Positions 16,950 to 25,663 of a DNA stretch of 64,000 nucleotides are shown here, piece by piece. This stretch comes from Singulisphaera sp. GP187. Its GTDB lineage: Bacteria > Planctomycetota > Phycisphaerae > Phycisphaerales > SM1A02. How positions within the stretch are numbered: position 1 is the stretch's first letter; every line of letters starts with the position of its first letter. The translations under genes were made by a program, and so were the position numbers. The notes beneath the pieces were generated by a model. That model was not told the DNA's origin. It made no database searches and was given only the letters and a program-made list of their open reading frames with translations. The stretch spans positions 1-64,000 of the forward strand of contig CAMBXO010000007.1 in NCBI GenBank assembly GCA_945871915.1. Direction: 5' to 3'.

Positions 16950-17866
16950 TGAAATTCACCAAGATGCATGGACTTGGCAATGACTACATCTATGTGGATC
17001 TGTTTCAAGAACATGTACCTGACGCGCCTCGATTGGCAAGGGCCGTCAGCGATCGGCACTTTGGTATTGGGAGCGACGGGCTGATCTTGGTTGGTCCGCC
17101 GAGCGAGCAAGAGGCCGACCTTCGGATGCGCATCTTCAATGCCGATGGCAGTGAGGCGGCCATGTGCGGCAATGGAATTCGTTGCGTGGCTCGATTCGCC
17201 GTTGAGCGAGGGCTATGTGTTTCGAATCCACTTCGAGTGCAGACAGGGAACGGTGTGCTAGGCGTTACATGGCGGCGTACCACGGATGGAGCGTTTCACG
17301 CATCCGTGCACATGGGTACGCCTCGGTTTGCCTGCGGCGACATTCCTGCATGTGTTCCAGGTGTGCCAGCGCACCAGTCGATGCTGAGTTATTCGCTTCC
17401 AGAAAATTTCTGGAAAGACTTGCAGGGACCACATGATTGGATGGCTGAGAGTGGAGTTGAATCCACACTTTCCCTCGTGAATGTGGGCAATGCGCACGCG
17501 GTGGCGTGGTGTGCCGATGTGGCCAAAATTCCGCTTGAAACCATCGGACCGCGCCTCGAGCGATATTCATGGTTTCCGGATCGAATCAATGTGCATGTGG
17601 CGCAGGTCATAGGCCCCTCAGCCATTCGCATGCGAACATGGGAGCGAGGCAGCGGCATCACGCTGGCATGTGGAACCGGCGCCAGCGCCGTGGGCGTGGC
17701 GGCCATGGCCCAACAAAGAGTTCGAGGGCCATTGGTGGTGCACCTTCCGGGCGGCGCTCTTGACATTGCATGGGATGGCGAAGGTCACACCGTGGTCATG
17801 AGCGGCCCAGCAACGCTGGTCGGTGAAGGAACGTTGGCTCCACATCTTGCAGCGGAGGCAGGTTGA
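16949..17866 (+). CDS. dapF: Diaminopimelate epimerase
   Basis: 305 residues; interconverts LL- and meso-diaminopimelate for lysine and peptidoglycan. It has KMHGLGNDYIY at the start, the first catalytic cysteine in AAMCGNGIRC (Cys73) and the second in LACGTGASAVG (Cys241). ATG 16949 with GGAAGG six bases upstream is used; ATG 16946, overlapping the previous stop, is equally possible. The following M20 gene starts on the last base of its stop codon. Confidence 0.94.
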   Translation: MKFTKMHGLGNDYIYVDLFQEHVPDAPRLARAVSDRHFGIGSDGLILVGPPSEQEADLRMRIFNADGSEAAMCGNGIRCVARFAVERGLCVSNPLRVQTGNGVLGVTWRRTTDGAFHASVHMGTPRFACGDIPACVPGVPAHQSMLSYSLPENFWKDLQGPHDWMAESGVESTLSLVNVGNAHAVAWCADVAKIPLETIGPRLERYSWFPDRINVHVAQVIGPSAIRMRTWERGSGITLACGTGASAVGVAAMAQQRVRGPLVVHLPGGALDIAWDGEGHTVVMSGPATLVGEGTLAPHLAAEAG

Positions 17867-19074
17867 TGGCACTGGATGCGACCGAACACTCGATGCACGA
17901 TCGCCTGAAGGCGCAGCAATCACAGATGTTGCTCCGCGTGGGTGAAATGGTTTCCATGCCGACGGGTTATGGAAATAAATCCGGTCTGCTGAGTCTTCGC
18001 GAATTCCTGGCGGTGAGGCTTCGAAATCTTGGCGCGACCATCGAGTTGATTGATGCCGACGCTCGTCCGGAGTGGATCGAAAGCACCTCAGGGCCTGACG
18101 CACGCATGCCGATTCTTGTCGCGCATCGAACGCAAGGTCGAACCGGGCCTCGCATGTTGCTGTGCGGCCACTTGGACACTGTGCACGATCCGAAAGGCAC
18201 CTTTCAACGCATGGAGCCACGCAGCGATGGAGCAGTGGTGGGACCGGGAGTGGTGGATATGAAGGGCGGCCTTGAAGTGCTGGTGTGTGCTCTGGAAATG
18301 CTGGAAGCGCATGGCGAAAGGGTTGCGTGGACTGTCGTGCTTGTGAGTGATGAGGAGAGTGGTTCCTTTGGATCCGCCGCTGCGTTGACGAAGCTTGCCG
18401 CAACGCATGATCGAGCCTTTGTTGTGGAACCCGCCACAGCATCTGGGGATCTGGTGGTGGCGCGAGCGGGGAGCGGGCAATTCATGTTGCAGGCGTTTGG
18501 GCGAGCCGCGCATGCGGGGCGAGATTTTGCAAAGGGCATCAGTGCGGTTACAGCTCTTGCGAAAGCGGTGGTGGACGCATCCGCCCTTGTAGACATTCCG
18601 CGAGGTCGATTAGTGAATATTGGTCCGCTGCAGGGTGGTGTGGCCACCAATATTGTTCCCGATGCGGCGCGGGCGTGGGGAAATTTTCGTTTTGCAAATG
18701 ATGCAGAAGGCCGCGAATTAGGGCTCGCACTCGACGCGCTCGCGTATGGCAGCGAGAGCGATGTGCCGCGGCTGCGTCTCTGCAAGAATGCGAATCGTCC
18801 GGCGAAGCCGTGCACGGATCAAGTGAAGGCTCTGGGCTTGCGTGCGCAGATTGTCGCTACAGATCTTGGGCTTTCGGTCGGGCTTGCATCGACTGGTGGC
18901 GTGAGCGATGCGAATTTGATTCAGCAGGCCGGGCCACCGACGCTTGACGGGCTGGGCGTTCGAGGCGGAAACCTGCATCGAAACGATGAATTCATGTGGC
19001 CCGACAGCCTTCCAGAGCGAGCCTCATTGCTGGCCATTTTGCTGCGACGGGAAAGCCGCCTGTCGACGGAGTGA
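17866..19074 (+). CDS. M20 family metallopeptidase (CPG2/ArgE-like)
   Basis: 402 residues. GHLDTVHD (metal H102, with D104), GPGVVDMKGG (bridging D131), SDEESGS (general base E163, metal E164) and the closing GNLHRNDEF histidine show an intact dinuclear zinc site. AHAGRDFAKG marks the dimerisation/lid domain, as in glutamate carboxypeptidase. Coupled to dapF by a one-base stop/start overlap, it may act on a diaminopimelate or peptidoglycan-derived acyl-amino acid, but its sequence is nearer carboxypeptidase G2 than typical DapE. Confidence 0.85.
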   Translation: MALDATEHSMHDRLKAQQSQMLLRVGEMVSMPTGYGNKSGLLSLREFLAVRLRNLGATIELIDADARPEWIESTSGPDARMPILVAHRTQGRTGPRMLLCGHLDTVHDPKGTFQRMEPRSDGAVVGPGVVDMKGGLEVLVCALEMLEAHGERVAWTVVLVSDEESGSFGSAAALTKLAATHDRAFVVEPATASGDLVVARAGSGQFMLQAFGRAAHAGRDFAKGISAVTALAKAVVDASALVDIPRGRLVNIGPLQGGVATNIVPDAARAWGNFRFANDAEGRELGLALDALAYGSESDVPRLRLCKNANRPAKPCTDQVKALGLRAQIVATDLGLSVGLASTGGVSDANLIQQAGPPTLDGLGVRGGNLHRNDEFMWPDSLPERASLLAILLRRESRLSTE

Positions 19075-19102
19075 AGAGAAGTCTCGCCGCGTTGTGCCCG
19101 GT

Positions 19103-20263
19103 CTATTCGCGAGAAACTCCGACACGCTCCATCAAGGTTCGAAGCGAGTCGCAGACTTCATCCATCTCTGTGGAAGTGATGCGTTCAAAGAATGGCAACG
19201 CCAGCGTGCGGTGTGCGAGTCGCTCGGCCACCGGAAATTCACCGGGCTGGTGACCTAAGACCTTGCGAACATGCGGAAGCAGCGCGGCGCACGGCCACCA
19301 ATCCGCCGCCCCAATATCCAGTCGATGCAAGCCATCAATAATGAAGTCACGGTCCTCCTTGGTGAAGCGATCTGAAAGTCGAACAACAAAGCTGCTCCAA
19401 CTCATCACGCAATTAGGTGGAGGGCTTGGCAGAATCAGATCAGGCTCGCCAGCAAGGCGTCTGACATAGGCATCCGCCACTTCATTTCGTCGCTGCATGC
19501 TTGCATCCAAACGATGCAACTGACTGGTTCCAAGCGCCGCGTTCATTTCTGGAAGTCGCGCGTCGTAGCCATCGAAGGCATGCTGCAGCCGCGTTCCAAG
19601 TTCCTGCGGCTGATCTGGGAAACTGAATCGATCCACCCGTCCCTGATGTCGCATGGCGCGACACGCCGCAGCCAGATGGTCGTCATGCGTCACGATCATG
19701 CCACCTTCGCCAGTGGTAATAGGCCGATTCGTAAAGAATCCAAAGCATGCCAGCCGCCCGAATCGACCGACATTGTCTTGGCCAAGTGTGCATCCAAGGC
19801 CTTCAGTTGCGTTTTCCACCATCGGAATTTCCAGTCGCGAACAGAGGGCGATGAGTTCCGGCATGCCGGCGGGATTTCCAAATGTTTCGGCCGTCAGCAT
19901 GGCTCGCGTGCGAGGTGTGGCCGCCACGTCCGCCTTGAGCGGATCCATATTGAGCGTCGCGGGGTCTGCATCCACAAAGACCGGTCGTGCGCCGACATGC
20001 AACACGGCGTTCACATTGCTGCTGTACGCAAAGGCGCTCACCAGAACATCGTCGCCTGTTCCAATACCAAGTGCCTTCAATGCAATCTCCATGGCGACCG
20101 ATCCACTGGAAACACCAACCGCGTGCGGCCGATGTGTGCGCTGAGCCATGGCGTGCTCAAAGGCCAACAATTCTGGACCCATGGTGAGGCGGCCCGATCG
20201 CAATGACGCGGTCACCGCATCAAAGTCGCTTGGTTCAAGTGCTGGTTGGTGAAGGGGAATCAT
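19103..20263 (-). CDS. DegT/DnrJ/EryC1-family protein lacking PLP-binding Lys and Asp
   Basis: 386 residues with the full sugar-aminotransferase fold: SSGSVAMEIALKALGIGTGDDV, GARPVFVDADPATLNMD and FTNRPITTGEGGM. In active members the last motif carries the Schiff-base lysine (NKxITTGEGG); here it is Arg180 (codon CGG). The Asp that holds the PLP ring nitrogen (VEDxAxxxG) is Asn151 in VENATEGLG. Both changes are in clean open sequence. It is probably a pseudoenzyme or a non-PLP derivative, perhaps a regulator or partner in sugar metabolism. No sugar-nucleotide genes lie beside it. It converges with the M20 gene. Confidence 0.85.
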   Translation of the reverse strand: MIPLHQPALEPSDFDAVTASLRSGRLTMGPELLAFEHAMAQRTHRPHAVGVSSGSVAMEIALKALGIGTGDDVLVSAFAYSSNVNAVLHVGARPVFVDADPATLNMDPLKADVAATPRTRAMLTAETFGNPAGMPELIALCSRLEIPMVENATEGLGCTLGQDNVGRFGRLACFGFFTNRPITTGEGGMIVTHDDHLAAACRAMRHQGRVDRFSFPDQPQELGTRLQHAFDGYDARLPEMNAALGTSQLHRLDASMQRRNEVADAYVRRLAGEPDLILPSPPPNCVMSWSSFVVRLSDRFTKEDRDFIIDGLHRLDIGAADWWPCAALLPHVRKVLGHQPGEFPVAERLAHRTLALPFFERITSTEMDEVCDSLRTLMERVGVSRE

Positions 20264-20269
20264 GTGTCT

Positions 20270-21748
20270 CTAGCGAGGAGTCAATTTTGCAATCGCTTTC
20301 GCGAGTTGATTGCTGTGGCGAAGATAGAGCCACGCGGCCTGCATCTGGATCGGTTCCTCAACGCGACCGCCACCTCCGCCAATGACTCCGAGTTGCCGCA
20401 CTTCATCGGTGGTCAACGTGGGTGCCGTCTTGGCGATGGTGACCAAAGCCAGACTTTCGCCTCGCTGATTCAGTGATCCTCGCATGGATCGAGCCAGTTG
20501 CATGGCTTGGTTGTTGCCCAAGTCGCACATAGCCGCCACGATGGACTCCGGAATTTCGGGGCGTCCGCTTTTTCGAGTTGCACGAGGCAGCAAAGTGTCG
20601 GGATCACTTGCGATCAATTGTTGCGCTGCAAGGGCCGCAAGAAGGCGGTCATGCATCGACGGGGTTTCTTTGGTGTCCAATCGGTCAATGGCTGCAAGCA
20701 GTACCGTTCTGCGTGCCTCCGGAGAAAGTTTTTCTGCTTGACGCACGGCCCATTCTGAAATTGGGCGATTTGCTGACTCCATCAGTCCCACAAGAGGGAC
20801 GGTGGGATCCATTCCAGGAGTTCGCAACGCAGCACCCGCTTCCGCAATGGCTTCGGGCATCAAGTCACCATTCTTCAGCACTCCAAAATCGTCCGCACGG
20901 ATCGCATCGTCTGCAGCAAGCATGAGCATGCCGCATTGAACAAGATTGGCCAGCGACCGATCGGCCTGAGCCTGCTGCAAAACAGCGTCGCGACCAGCCG
21001 TTGGCGCCACTCTTAGCGCCGCGGCCATGGCGGCGGTGCGCTCGACACCCGTTGATTCCTCGGTGACCTTGAGCAATTGCACCGCGGCGGGGCCGAGCAG
21101 GTAATGCCGCGAAGCATCCGCAATGCGTCGCATCAAGTCTTGGCGGTCGACGGTGCTGAGTGAAGCCGCTTGGTCAAGGAAGGCACGCCACCGCGCGGTG
21201 TCTCCCTTTTCGAGTGCAAGAGCTGCGGCTAGACCGGCCACTTCTGCGGTGGCACTACTTGCTGCCTCTCCAAGCATGGCCAAGTCCCACGGTTCCTTGA
21301 TTCGATTGAGTTCTGCGATCAGTAAAACACGGTCGTAGTCCGGCAAGTCTTTCCATGCCAAGATGGCTCGAATGCCCTCGGGTTTAAGAAGCCCCAGCCC
21401 AAGGCATTCCGTGATCGCAACCGTTTGAATGGCCGGATCGCCCAATGCCTTCAATTGTTCTGGATCAGCACCTCGTTCACCTCGCAATTCGCTCAACCCT
21501 AGAAATCCATCCACACGCATGGGCGCTTCCTTGGCTTGGAGCAGTCCTTCAAAGACGGGTTGGAGTGTGGGGTCCTTGAGTGAGCGAAGCGCAACCAGTT
21601 GAGGGTGTTGCGTACCGGTGTCCCGATAGGTCACGGCTTGTCGCAAGGTCAGCACCGAGGCATCAACAGGATCGATGCGCTGCGCCATGGAATTCTGCTC
21701 GCAGAGAACAAGCATGACTAGCGCACATGAAATGGAGGACGCCCTCAT
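20270..21748 (-). CDS. Exported alpha-repeat (HEAT-like) protein
   Basis: 492 residues from ATG 21748; GTG 21787 would add 13 residues. The start MRASSISCALVMLVLCEQNSM is a signal peptide ending near AQ. The rest is rich in Ala, Leu and Glu in repeating helices of about 35 residues, consistent with HEAT/ARM-like repeats and a protein-binding role in the periplasm. I recognise no family. It starts six bases downstream of the DegT gene's upstream end, so the two are probably co-transcribed. Confidence 0.7.
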   Translation of the reverse strand: MRASSISCALVMLVLCEQNSMAQRIDPVDASVLTLRQAVTYRDTGTQHPQLVALRSLKDPTLQPVFEGLLQAKEAPMRVDGFLGLSELRGERGADPEQLKALGDPAIQTVAITECLGLGLLKPEGIRAILAWKDLPDYDRVLLIAELNRIKEPWDLAMLGEAASSATAEVAGLAAALALEKGDTARWRAFLDQAASLSTVDRQDLMRRIADASRHYLLGPAAVQLLKVTEESTGVERTAAMAAALRVAPTAGRDAVLQQAQADRSLANLVQCGMLMLAADDAIRADDFGVLKNGDLMPEAIAEAGAALRTPGMDPTVPLVGLMESANRPISEWAVRQAEKLSPEARRTVLLAAIDRLDTKETPSMHDRLLAALAAQQLIASDPDTLLPRATRKSGRPEIPESIVAAMCDLGNNQAMQLARSMRGSLNQRGESLALVTIAKTAPTLTTDEVRQLGVIGGGGGRVEEPIQMQAAWLYLRHSNQLAKAIAKLTPR

Positions 21749-21839
21749 TCTTCGAGTGTAGCGAAGCGAGTTCCTGTCCTTCTCCACACACTAGGCATTC
21801 GTTCCATTGGGTGGGGTTGGTGCCAAACTTGAGTAACTG

Positions 21840-23240
21840 TCACGCGCGATGAGACGCACGCAGAATGTGTCGGAGCCGTGCAACCAGCTCTCGAATGGCA
21901 ATGTCACCCGCAGGACCACCGTCGACACGAGCGTCCGCATCGATCCATGTCTGCACTCGCGCTGCGGCGCCATGCACTGCTGAATGAGCGGTGCGACCCA
22001 ATCCGCGTGCAATTTCAGGAAAACTCATGGATGTCAAATCGCGCGCGAGCCATGTCACGAGGCCGCGAGCCAGAGCCACGCGACGATGCCGACCACCGGA
22101 TCGAAGTTGATCGATTTCGACGCCGAGTTGCTGGCAGGTGACATCAAGAATTTCAGGCAGCCGAACCGGCTGCGTGCCTCGCTGTGCATCATCCTGCTGG
22201 AAAATTGCACGAACTTCACCAGCGCCGACGGGTCCTCGCTCGGTGGTGACCGCTCGCAGCGCGTCCACTCGGCTCAGCATGCCTTCGATTTCTCGCGCGC
22301 CGCCAACGCAGCGTTCGGCAATGGCATGCGTCGCCTCCGGAAGCAGGCTCAATCCGCGGCGAAGCGAAAGGCGATGCGTCAGTTCAATCCGCGTTGGCGC
22401 ATCGGGTGCTTCCACACGCACCACCATGCCCGCAAGCATTCGACTCACCAGCGACTGTCCGAATTTGCGAATCAATGTCGGGTGCTCGTCACTGGCAAGC
22501 GCAACTTGCCCTCCCGAGAGATCCAACGCGTCAAGCGTGTGCAGAAACTCGCTTTGTGTGGCAACTTTATTGGCTAGAAAGTGAACATCATCGATCACCA
22601 ACAGGTCGACACGACGCATGCGATTTCGGAATCCATCCACCTGGCCCGCTCGAACCGCGTGGATGTATTCGTTGGTGAATTGCTCAGCCGGCACATACCG
22701 AATGCGGCACGAAGGAGTGTGTTCGCGTCGAGCCCGGCACAGACCCTGCAGCAAATGCGTCTTGCCAACACCGCAGCCTCCATGCACTACAAGACATCGC
22801 AGACCGTTCTGACTTGCGGCCATCCGCCGAGCAGCATCGACGGGCACTTGGTTCACCGAACCGGGAACAAAGTCCTCCAACTTTCGCCATGTGTTTGCGC
22901 CCTCTCGTTTGGGAGCAGATCGCTGATTCTCTGTGCGAAGCGACCGTACCGACGCAATCGGCGAGGACGATGGCTCAACCTCTGGTTCACGCTGGGCCAC
23001 ACTCCATTGCAATTCATCGCTTCCAAGGGCCTCGCGAGCCGCCGCCTGCAGATCACCCCGAAAGTGCCGTTTGATCCAGTCGGCGACAAATTCACTGCGG
23101 GCATGCACTTGCAACCGTCCGTCATGGACTTGTAATTGGGCTTCGCCGTCAAACCACATGCTGGCCCGCCGCTCGCCAAGGCGGTGGTTGAGCAGGGAGC
23201 GAATTTGGGATGGGACTTTTTCGGTCTGGATCAAAGCCAC
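21840..23240 (-). CDS. dnaA: Chromosomal replication initiator DnaA, divergent DNA-binding helix
   Basis: 466 residues with all four domains: domain I (QIRSLLNHRLGERRASMWF, FVADWIKRHF), a variable linker (80-115), AAA+ ATPase (Walker A GGCGVGKT 154-161, Walker B LLVIDDVHF, arginine-finger region SLVSRML) and domain IV (GRHRRVALARGLVTWLARDL, then SFPEIARGLGRTAHSAV). The recognition helix is usually GGRDHTTV; here it is GRTAHSAV (415-422), which loses the Asp and two Thr that read the box. GTG 23240 with GGAAAG nine bases upstream fits domain I; longer in-frame starts add sequence unlike DnaA. dnaN and rpmH are not adjacent. Confidence 0.9.
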   Translation of the reverse strand: MALIQTEKVPSQIRSLLNHRLGERRASMWFDGEAQLQVHDGRLQVHARSEFVADWIKRHFRGDLQAAAREALGSDELQWSVAQREPEVEPSSSPIASVRSLRTENQRSAPKREGANTWRKLEDFVPGSVNQVPVDAARRMAASQNGLRCLVVHGGCGVGKTHLLQGLCRARREHTPSCRIRYVPAEQFTNEYIHAVRAGQVDGFRNRMRRVDLLVIDDVHFLANKVATQSEFLHTLDALDLSGGQVALASDEHPTLIRKFGQSLVSRMLAGMVVRVEAPDAPTRIELTHRLSLRRGLSLLPEATHAIAERCVGGAREIEGMLSRVDALRAVTTERGPVGAGEVRAIFQQDDAQRGTQPVRLPEILDVTCQQLGVEIDQLRSGGRHRRVALARGLVTWLARDLTSMSFPEIARGLGRTAHSAVHGAAARVQTWIDADARVDGGPAGDIAIRELVARLRHILRASHRA

Positions 23241-23672
23241 GATGAAGAACTTTCCAAATGGATCCCAACAACTCACGCATGCACGCTGGAAGAAGTCTGC
23301 AAGACGGACTTCATCCATCGAATCCATTCGAAAACGACTGCACCGAACACGACGAGGCGACACCACAACTCGAGCAACTGATTGAGCGACTTTATTGGAC
23401 GGGCACGGTCACAGGAGCGATCAGGCGTCTCATGCAACTGCAGCACTCAGCAGTGCCCATTCGAATTGTCGACTCATCTTTGCTCGTCAGGCTGTCTGCA
23501 CTGACTGGTACTCCTTCGCGTCCTGCGAAGTGACCGGAAGATAGGCGCAATCTTGACACATGCAAGTGAAAGATGAAATGAAAAATCGCGAGGCGACAGA
23601 TCTCTGCGGAATTGTCGAGCGAATCGCATCAAAGAAAATCTTTTCCACAGGCGCCACAAGAAAGTGTCCACA
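23241..23672 (-). promoter_or_regulatory. dnaA upstream region with DnaA-box-like sites
   Basis: This 430-bp stretch has no credible gene. Near its far end are TTTTCCACA (23641-23649, fits TTWTNCACA), GTGTCCACA (23664-23672) and, inverted, TCATCCACA (23676-23684, just inside the next gene), the last two facing each other. On the minus strand TTGCAT and TATCTT, 16 bp apart (23565-23538), form a plausible dnaA promoter, giving a leader of about 290 nt. The stretch may be a dnaA control region or part of an origin; no strongly AT-rich unwinding segment stands out. Confidence 0.5.
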
Positions 23673-24581
23673 TCATGTGGATGACTGCACCCGAAGCGCG
23701 AAAGCCCTGCGGCGAGCGACAGTTCTGAAGCCTCGAGATCGGTACAGGCGATCCGCCGGGGAATTTTTTTCATCAACCGCCAATGCAATCGTGCGTTCAG
23801 GAACCTGTGAGCACTTCCACAACGCTTCATCCAGCAGCAGCGTTCCCAATCCTTTGCCACGAGCCGACTTGGCAAGACCGAGGTAGGTCAATTCAACGGA
23901 ATCATTTTCAGGCGAACGATTGACAAGTGCTGCTCCCACAATGGCTTGATCGCTCCGAAGCATGGTCCACAATGCCGGTTCGAATCGACCATTCCTTCGA
24001 TGGCCTGCCAGAATGTCCTCATCCGAGCGAAGTTCAGCAAGGCCCGGGCAATCCAGCGTGTCCTCGTAACTGGCCCGAAGAATCGCTTGAAGTGCCGCAT
24101 CGTCATTCGCCTGAATAAATTCGGTGCCGGCAATGGGCTTGGGGCGTGGAATGTTGCGGGTATTGGGCCGTTCCATGCACGCGAGCACCGCAAGCTCAGT
24201 AAACCCAGCCAGATTGAAAGCTTTCATTGCATCCGCATCTTCTGCAGGAATCATGCCTTGCGCAAGCATGATGGTGTTTCGACGGGCCAAGTCCTTCACC
24301 ATGGCGGTCAAAAGGTCAGCTGCAATGCGGACCTGTTCCGGATCGTGACAACGGCTCGTTGCAAGCGTTGCGGTCCGCCCAGCATGCTCGCAGATCAATC
24401 CAGACGCCAGGATCCGTCCGTTCCCCATCGAATAGCACCAAAGGTCCTGAGGGCTCCACCCACTTTGCGAAAGTCGATCAAGGAACCATGTGGCGTCGCC
24501 GCCATGCCGTCCGAGAAGCCGCTCCGCTGCAGCGAGTCGTTGCGATGGATGGGCGGGTGCTGAGCGAGCGGTTTCCGACAT
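23673..24581 (-). CDS. GNAT acetyltransferase with two GNAT-like halves
   Basis: 302 residues. The N-terminal half looks like a degenerate GNAT domain; the C-terminal half is complete, with SVELTYLGLAKSARGKGLG (acetyl-CoA loop QxxGxG/A as ARGKGLG) and LAVDEKNSPADRLYRSRGF. Tandem GNATs of this type include mycothiol synthase, but no thiol genes are nearby and the substrate is unknown. ATG 24581 is used; GTG 24587 is also in frame. It lies upstream of dnaA on the same strand. Confidence 0.8.
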   Translation of the reverse strand: MSETARSAPAHPSQRLAAAERLLGRHGGDATWFLDRLSQSGWSPQDLWCYSMGNGRILASGLICEHAGRTATLATSRCHDPEQVRIAADLLTAMVKDLARRNTIMLAQGMIPAEDADAMKAFNLAGFTELAVLACMERPNTRNIPRPKPIAGTEFIQANDDAALQAILRASYEDTLDCPGLAELRSDEDILAGHRRNGRFEPALWTMLRSDQAIVGAALVNRSPENDSVELTYLGLAKSARGKGLGTLLLDEALWKCSQVPERTIALAVDEKNSPADRLYRSRGFRTVARRRAFALRVQSST

Positions 24582-24635
24582 GTCCACAGCAGACTACCCC
24601 GCCAGTCCACCAGCCGACCTCGATATGCTTACGGA

Positions 24636-25271
24636 ATGCTCGTTTCGCTGCTGCTCTGCTTTGTTCTCGCACAGGCTGCTGAGGTTTCTGCCTCGCAGTC
24701 GTCCCCGCCTCAGGGCGATGTGGTCAAGCCTCGCTCTCGAGCCGAAGAGAAGTGGACGCTCGATTATCGCCCGGGTGCATTACGACTATGGCGTGACCCC
24801 AAGAGTGGCGAACAGTATTGGTTTGCAACTTTTACGATTGCCAATCGCACAGGGAAAGATCGTCGAGTGGCGCCTCAATGGGACATGCTTGATGATTCGG
24901 GTCGCTTGTCCAAGTCAGGGGCAGGCGTGAGTAGTGATGTCACCCGAGAAATCATGCGGCTGCTCAATGATCCGCAATTGCTGGAAACTTCAGGGGTGAT
25001 TGGCATGATCGCTCAAGGCGAAGAGAACGCCAAGAGTGGGCTGGTGGTTTTTCAGGCTGGTCCAGAGGAACGAAAGTTTGCGTTGCTGGTCAGTGGTCTT
25101 TCAAGTGAACGCACGTCCATCAAACATCCCCAGTCGGGCGAGCCTGTGACCGTTCGAAAGACGTTTCGCATGGATTTTCAAGTGCCCGGTGAGCGTTCCG
25201 CGTTTCGAGGCGAAGTGCCCTTGGCAACGCCTGAACCTGGAGTCGGCAATCCAAGTTGGATCATGCGGTAA
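24636..25271 (+). CDS. Putative exported protein of unknown function
   Basis: 211 residues with a short signal peptide (MLVSLLLCFVLAQAAEVSA). The mature part has WTLDYRPGALRLW, GEQYWFATFTIANRTGKDR and FALLVSGLSSERT, suggesting a beta-sandwich. I know no family. It diverges from the GNAT gene by 54 bp and precedes rpmA, which has its own promoter. Confidence 0.7.
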   Translation: MLVSLLLCFVLAQAAEVSASQSSPPQGDVVKPRSRAEEKWTLDYRPGALRLWRDPKSGEQYWFATFTIANRTGKDRRVAPQWDMLDDSGRLSKSGAGVSSDVTREIMRLLNDPQLLETSGVIGMIAQGEENAKSGLVVFQAGPEERKFALLVSGLSSERTSIKHPQSGEPVTVRKTFRMDFQVPGERSAFRGEVPLATPEPGVGNPSWIMR

Positions 25272-25328
25272 GCACACGGCTGGTTGGCCCATCGATTCGG
25301 CCATGGGTTTGCTGGCAAAGAGAGTGGC

Positions 25329-25357
25329 TTGGCGGCGAGGGGGTTTTCCGCTAAACT
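25329..25357 (+). promoter_or_regulatory. Promoter of rpmA-obgE
   Basis: TTGGCG (25329-25334) and TAAACT (25352-25357) are exactly 17 bp apart and sit about 30 bp before ATG 25388, which has AGGAAGG upstream. This is one of the best promoter matches in the window. Confidence 0.7.
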
Positions 25358-25387
25358 GCCCGACTCTCCATAAGGAAGGAATTCGCC

Positions 25388-25633
25388 ATGGCACATAAGA
25401 AGGGGCAAGGCTCCACAGAGAATGGTCGCGACTCAAACCCACAGTACCGTGGTCTGAAGTTGTACGGTGGCGAAGTCGCGCGCGCCGGATGCATTATCGT
25501 TCGTCAATGCGGAACGAAATGGAAGCCTGGCTTGAATACCTTTATCTCCAAGGATGACAGCATCATGTCCTACACCGAGGGAGCCGTTCGCTTCCGAGGT
25601 CGGTTTGTGGATGTTGTGCCGTCTGCCAACTGA
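25388..25633 (+). CDS. rpmA: 50S ribosomal protein bL27
   Basis: 81 residues: MAHKKGQGSTENGRDSNPQ at the N-terminus (the tail reaching the peptidyl transferase centre), YGGEVARAGCIIVRQCGTKW and GAVRFRGRF. No N-terminal cleavage extension is present. bL21 (rplU), normally its partner, is absent here. obgE follows 30 bp later, the usual order. Confidence 0.96.
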   Translation: MAHKKGQGSTENGRDSNPQYRGLKLYGGEVARAGCIIVRQCGTKWKPGLNTFISKDDSIMSYTEGAVRFRGRFVDVVPSAN

Positions 25634-25663
25634 GTGGGCAATCGAACTCAGTAAGGGTGACGC

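Noticed and set aside
23553-23582. Plus-strand promoter with perfect TTGACA
   Set aside because: No -10 hexamer at 16-18 bp and no plus-strand gene follows; the overlapping minus-strand promoter suits dnaA.
23474-23875. 133-residue minus-strand frame upstream of dnaA, considered as rpmH/rnpA region
   Set aside because: It does not match bL34 or RnpA and mostly overlaps the GNAT gene in another frame.
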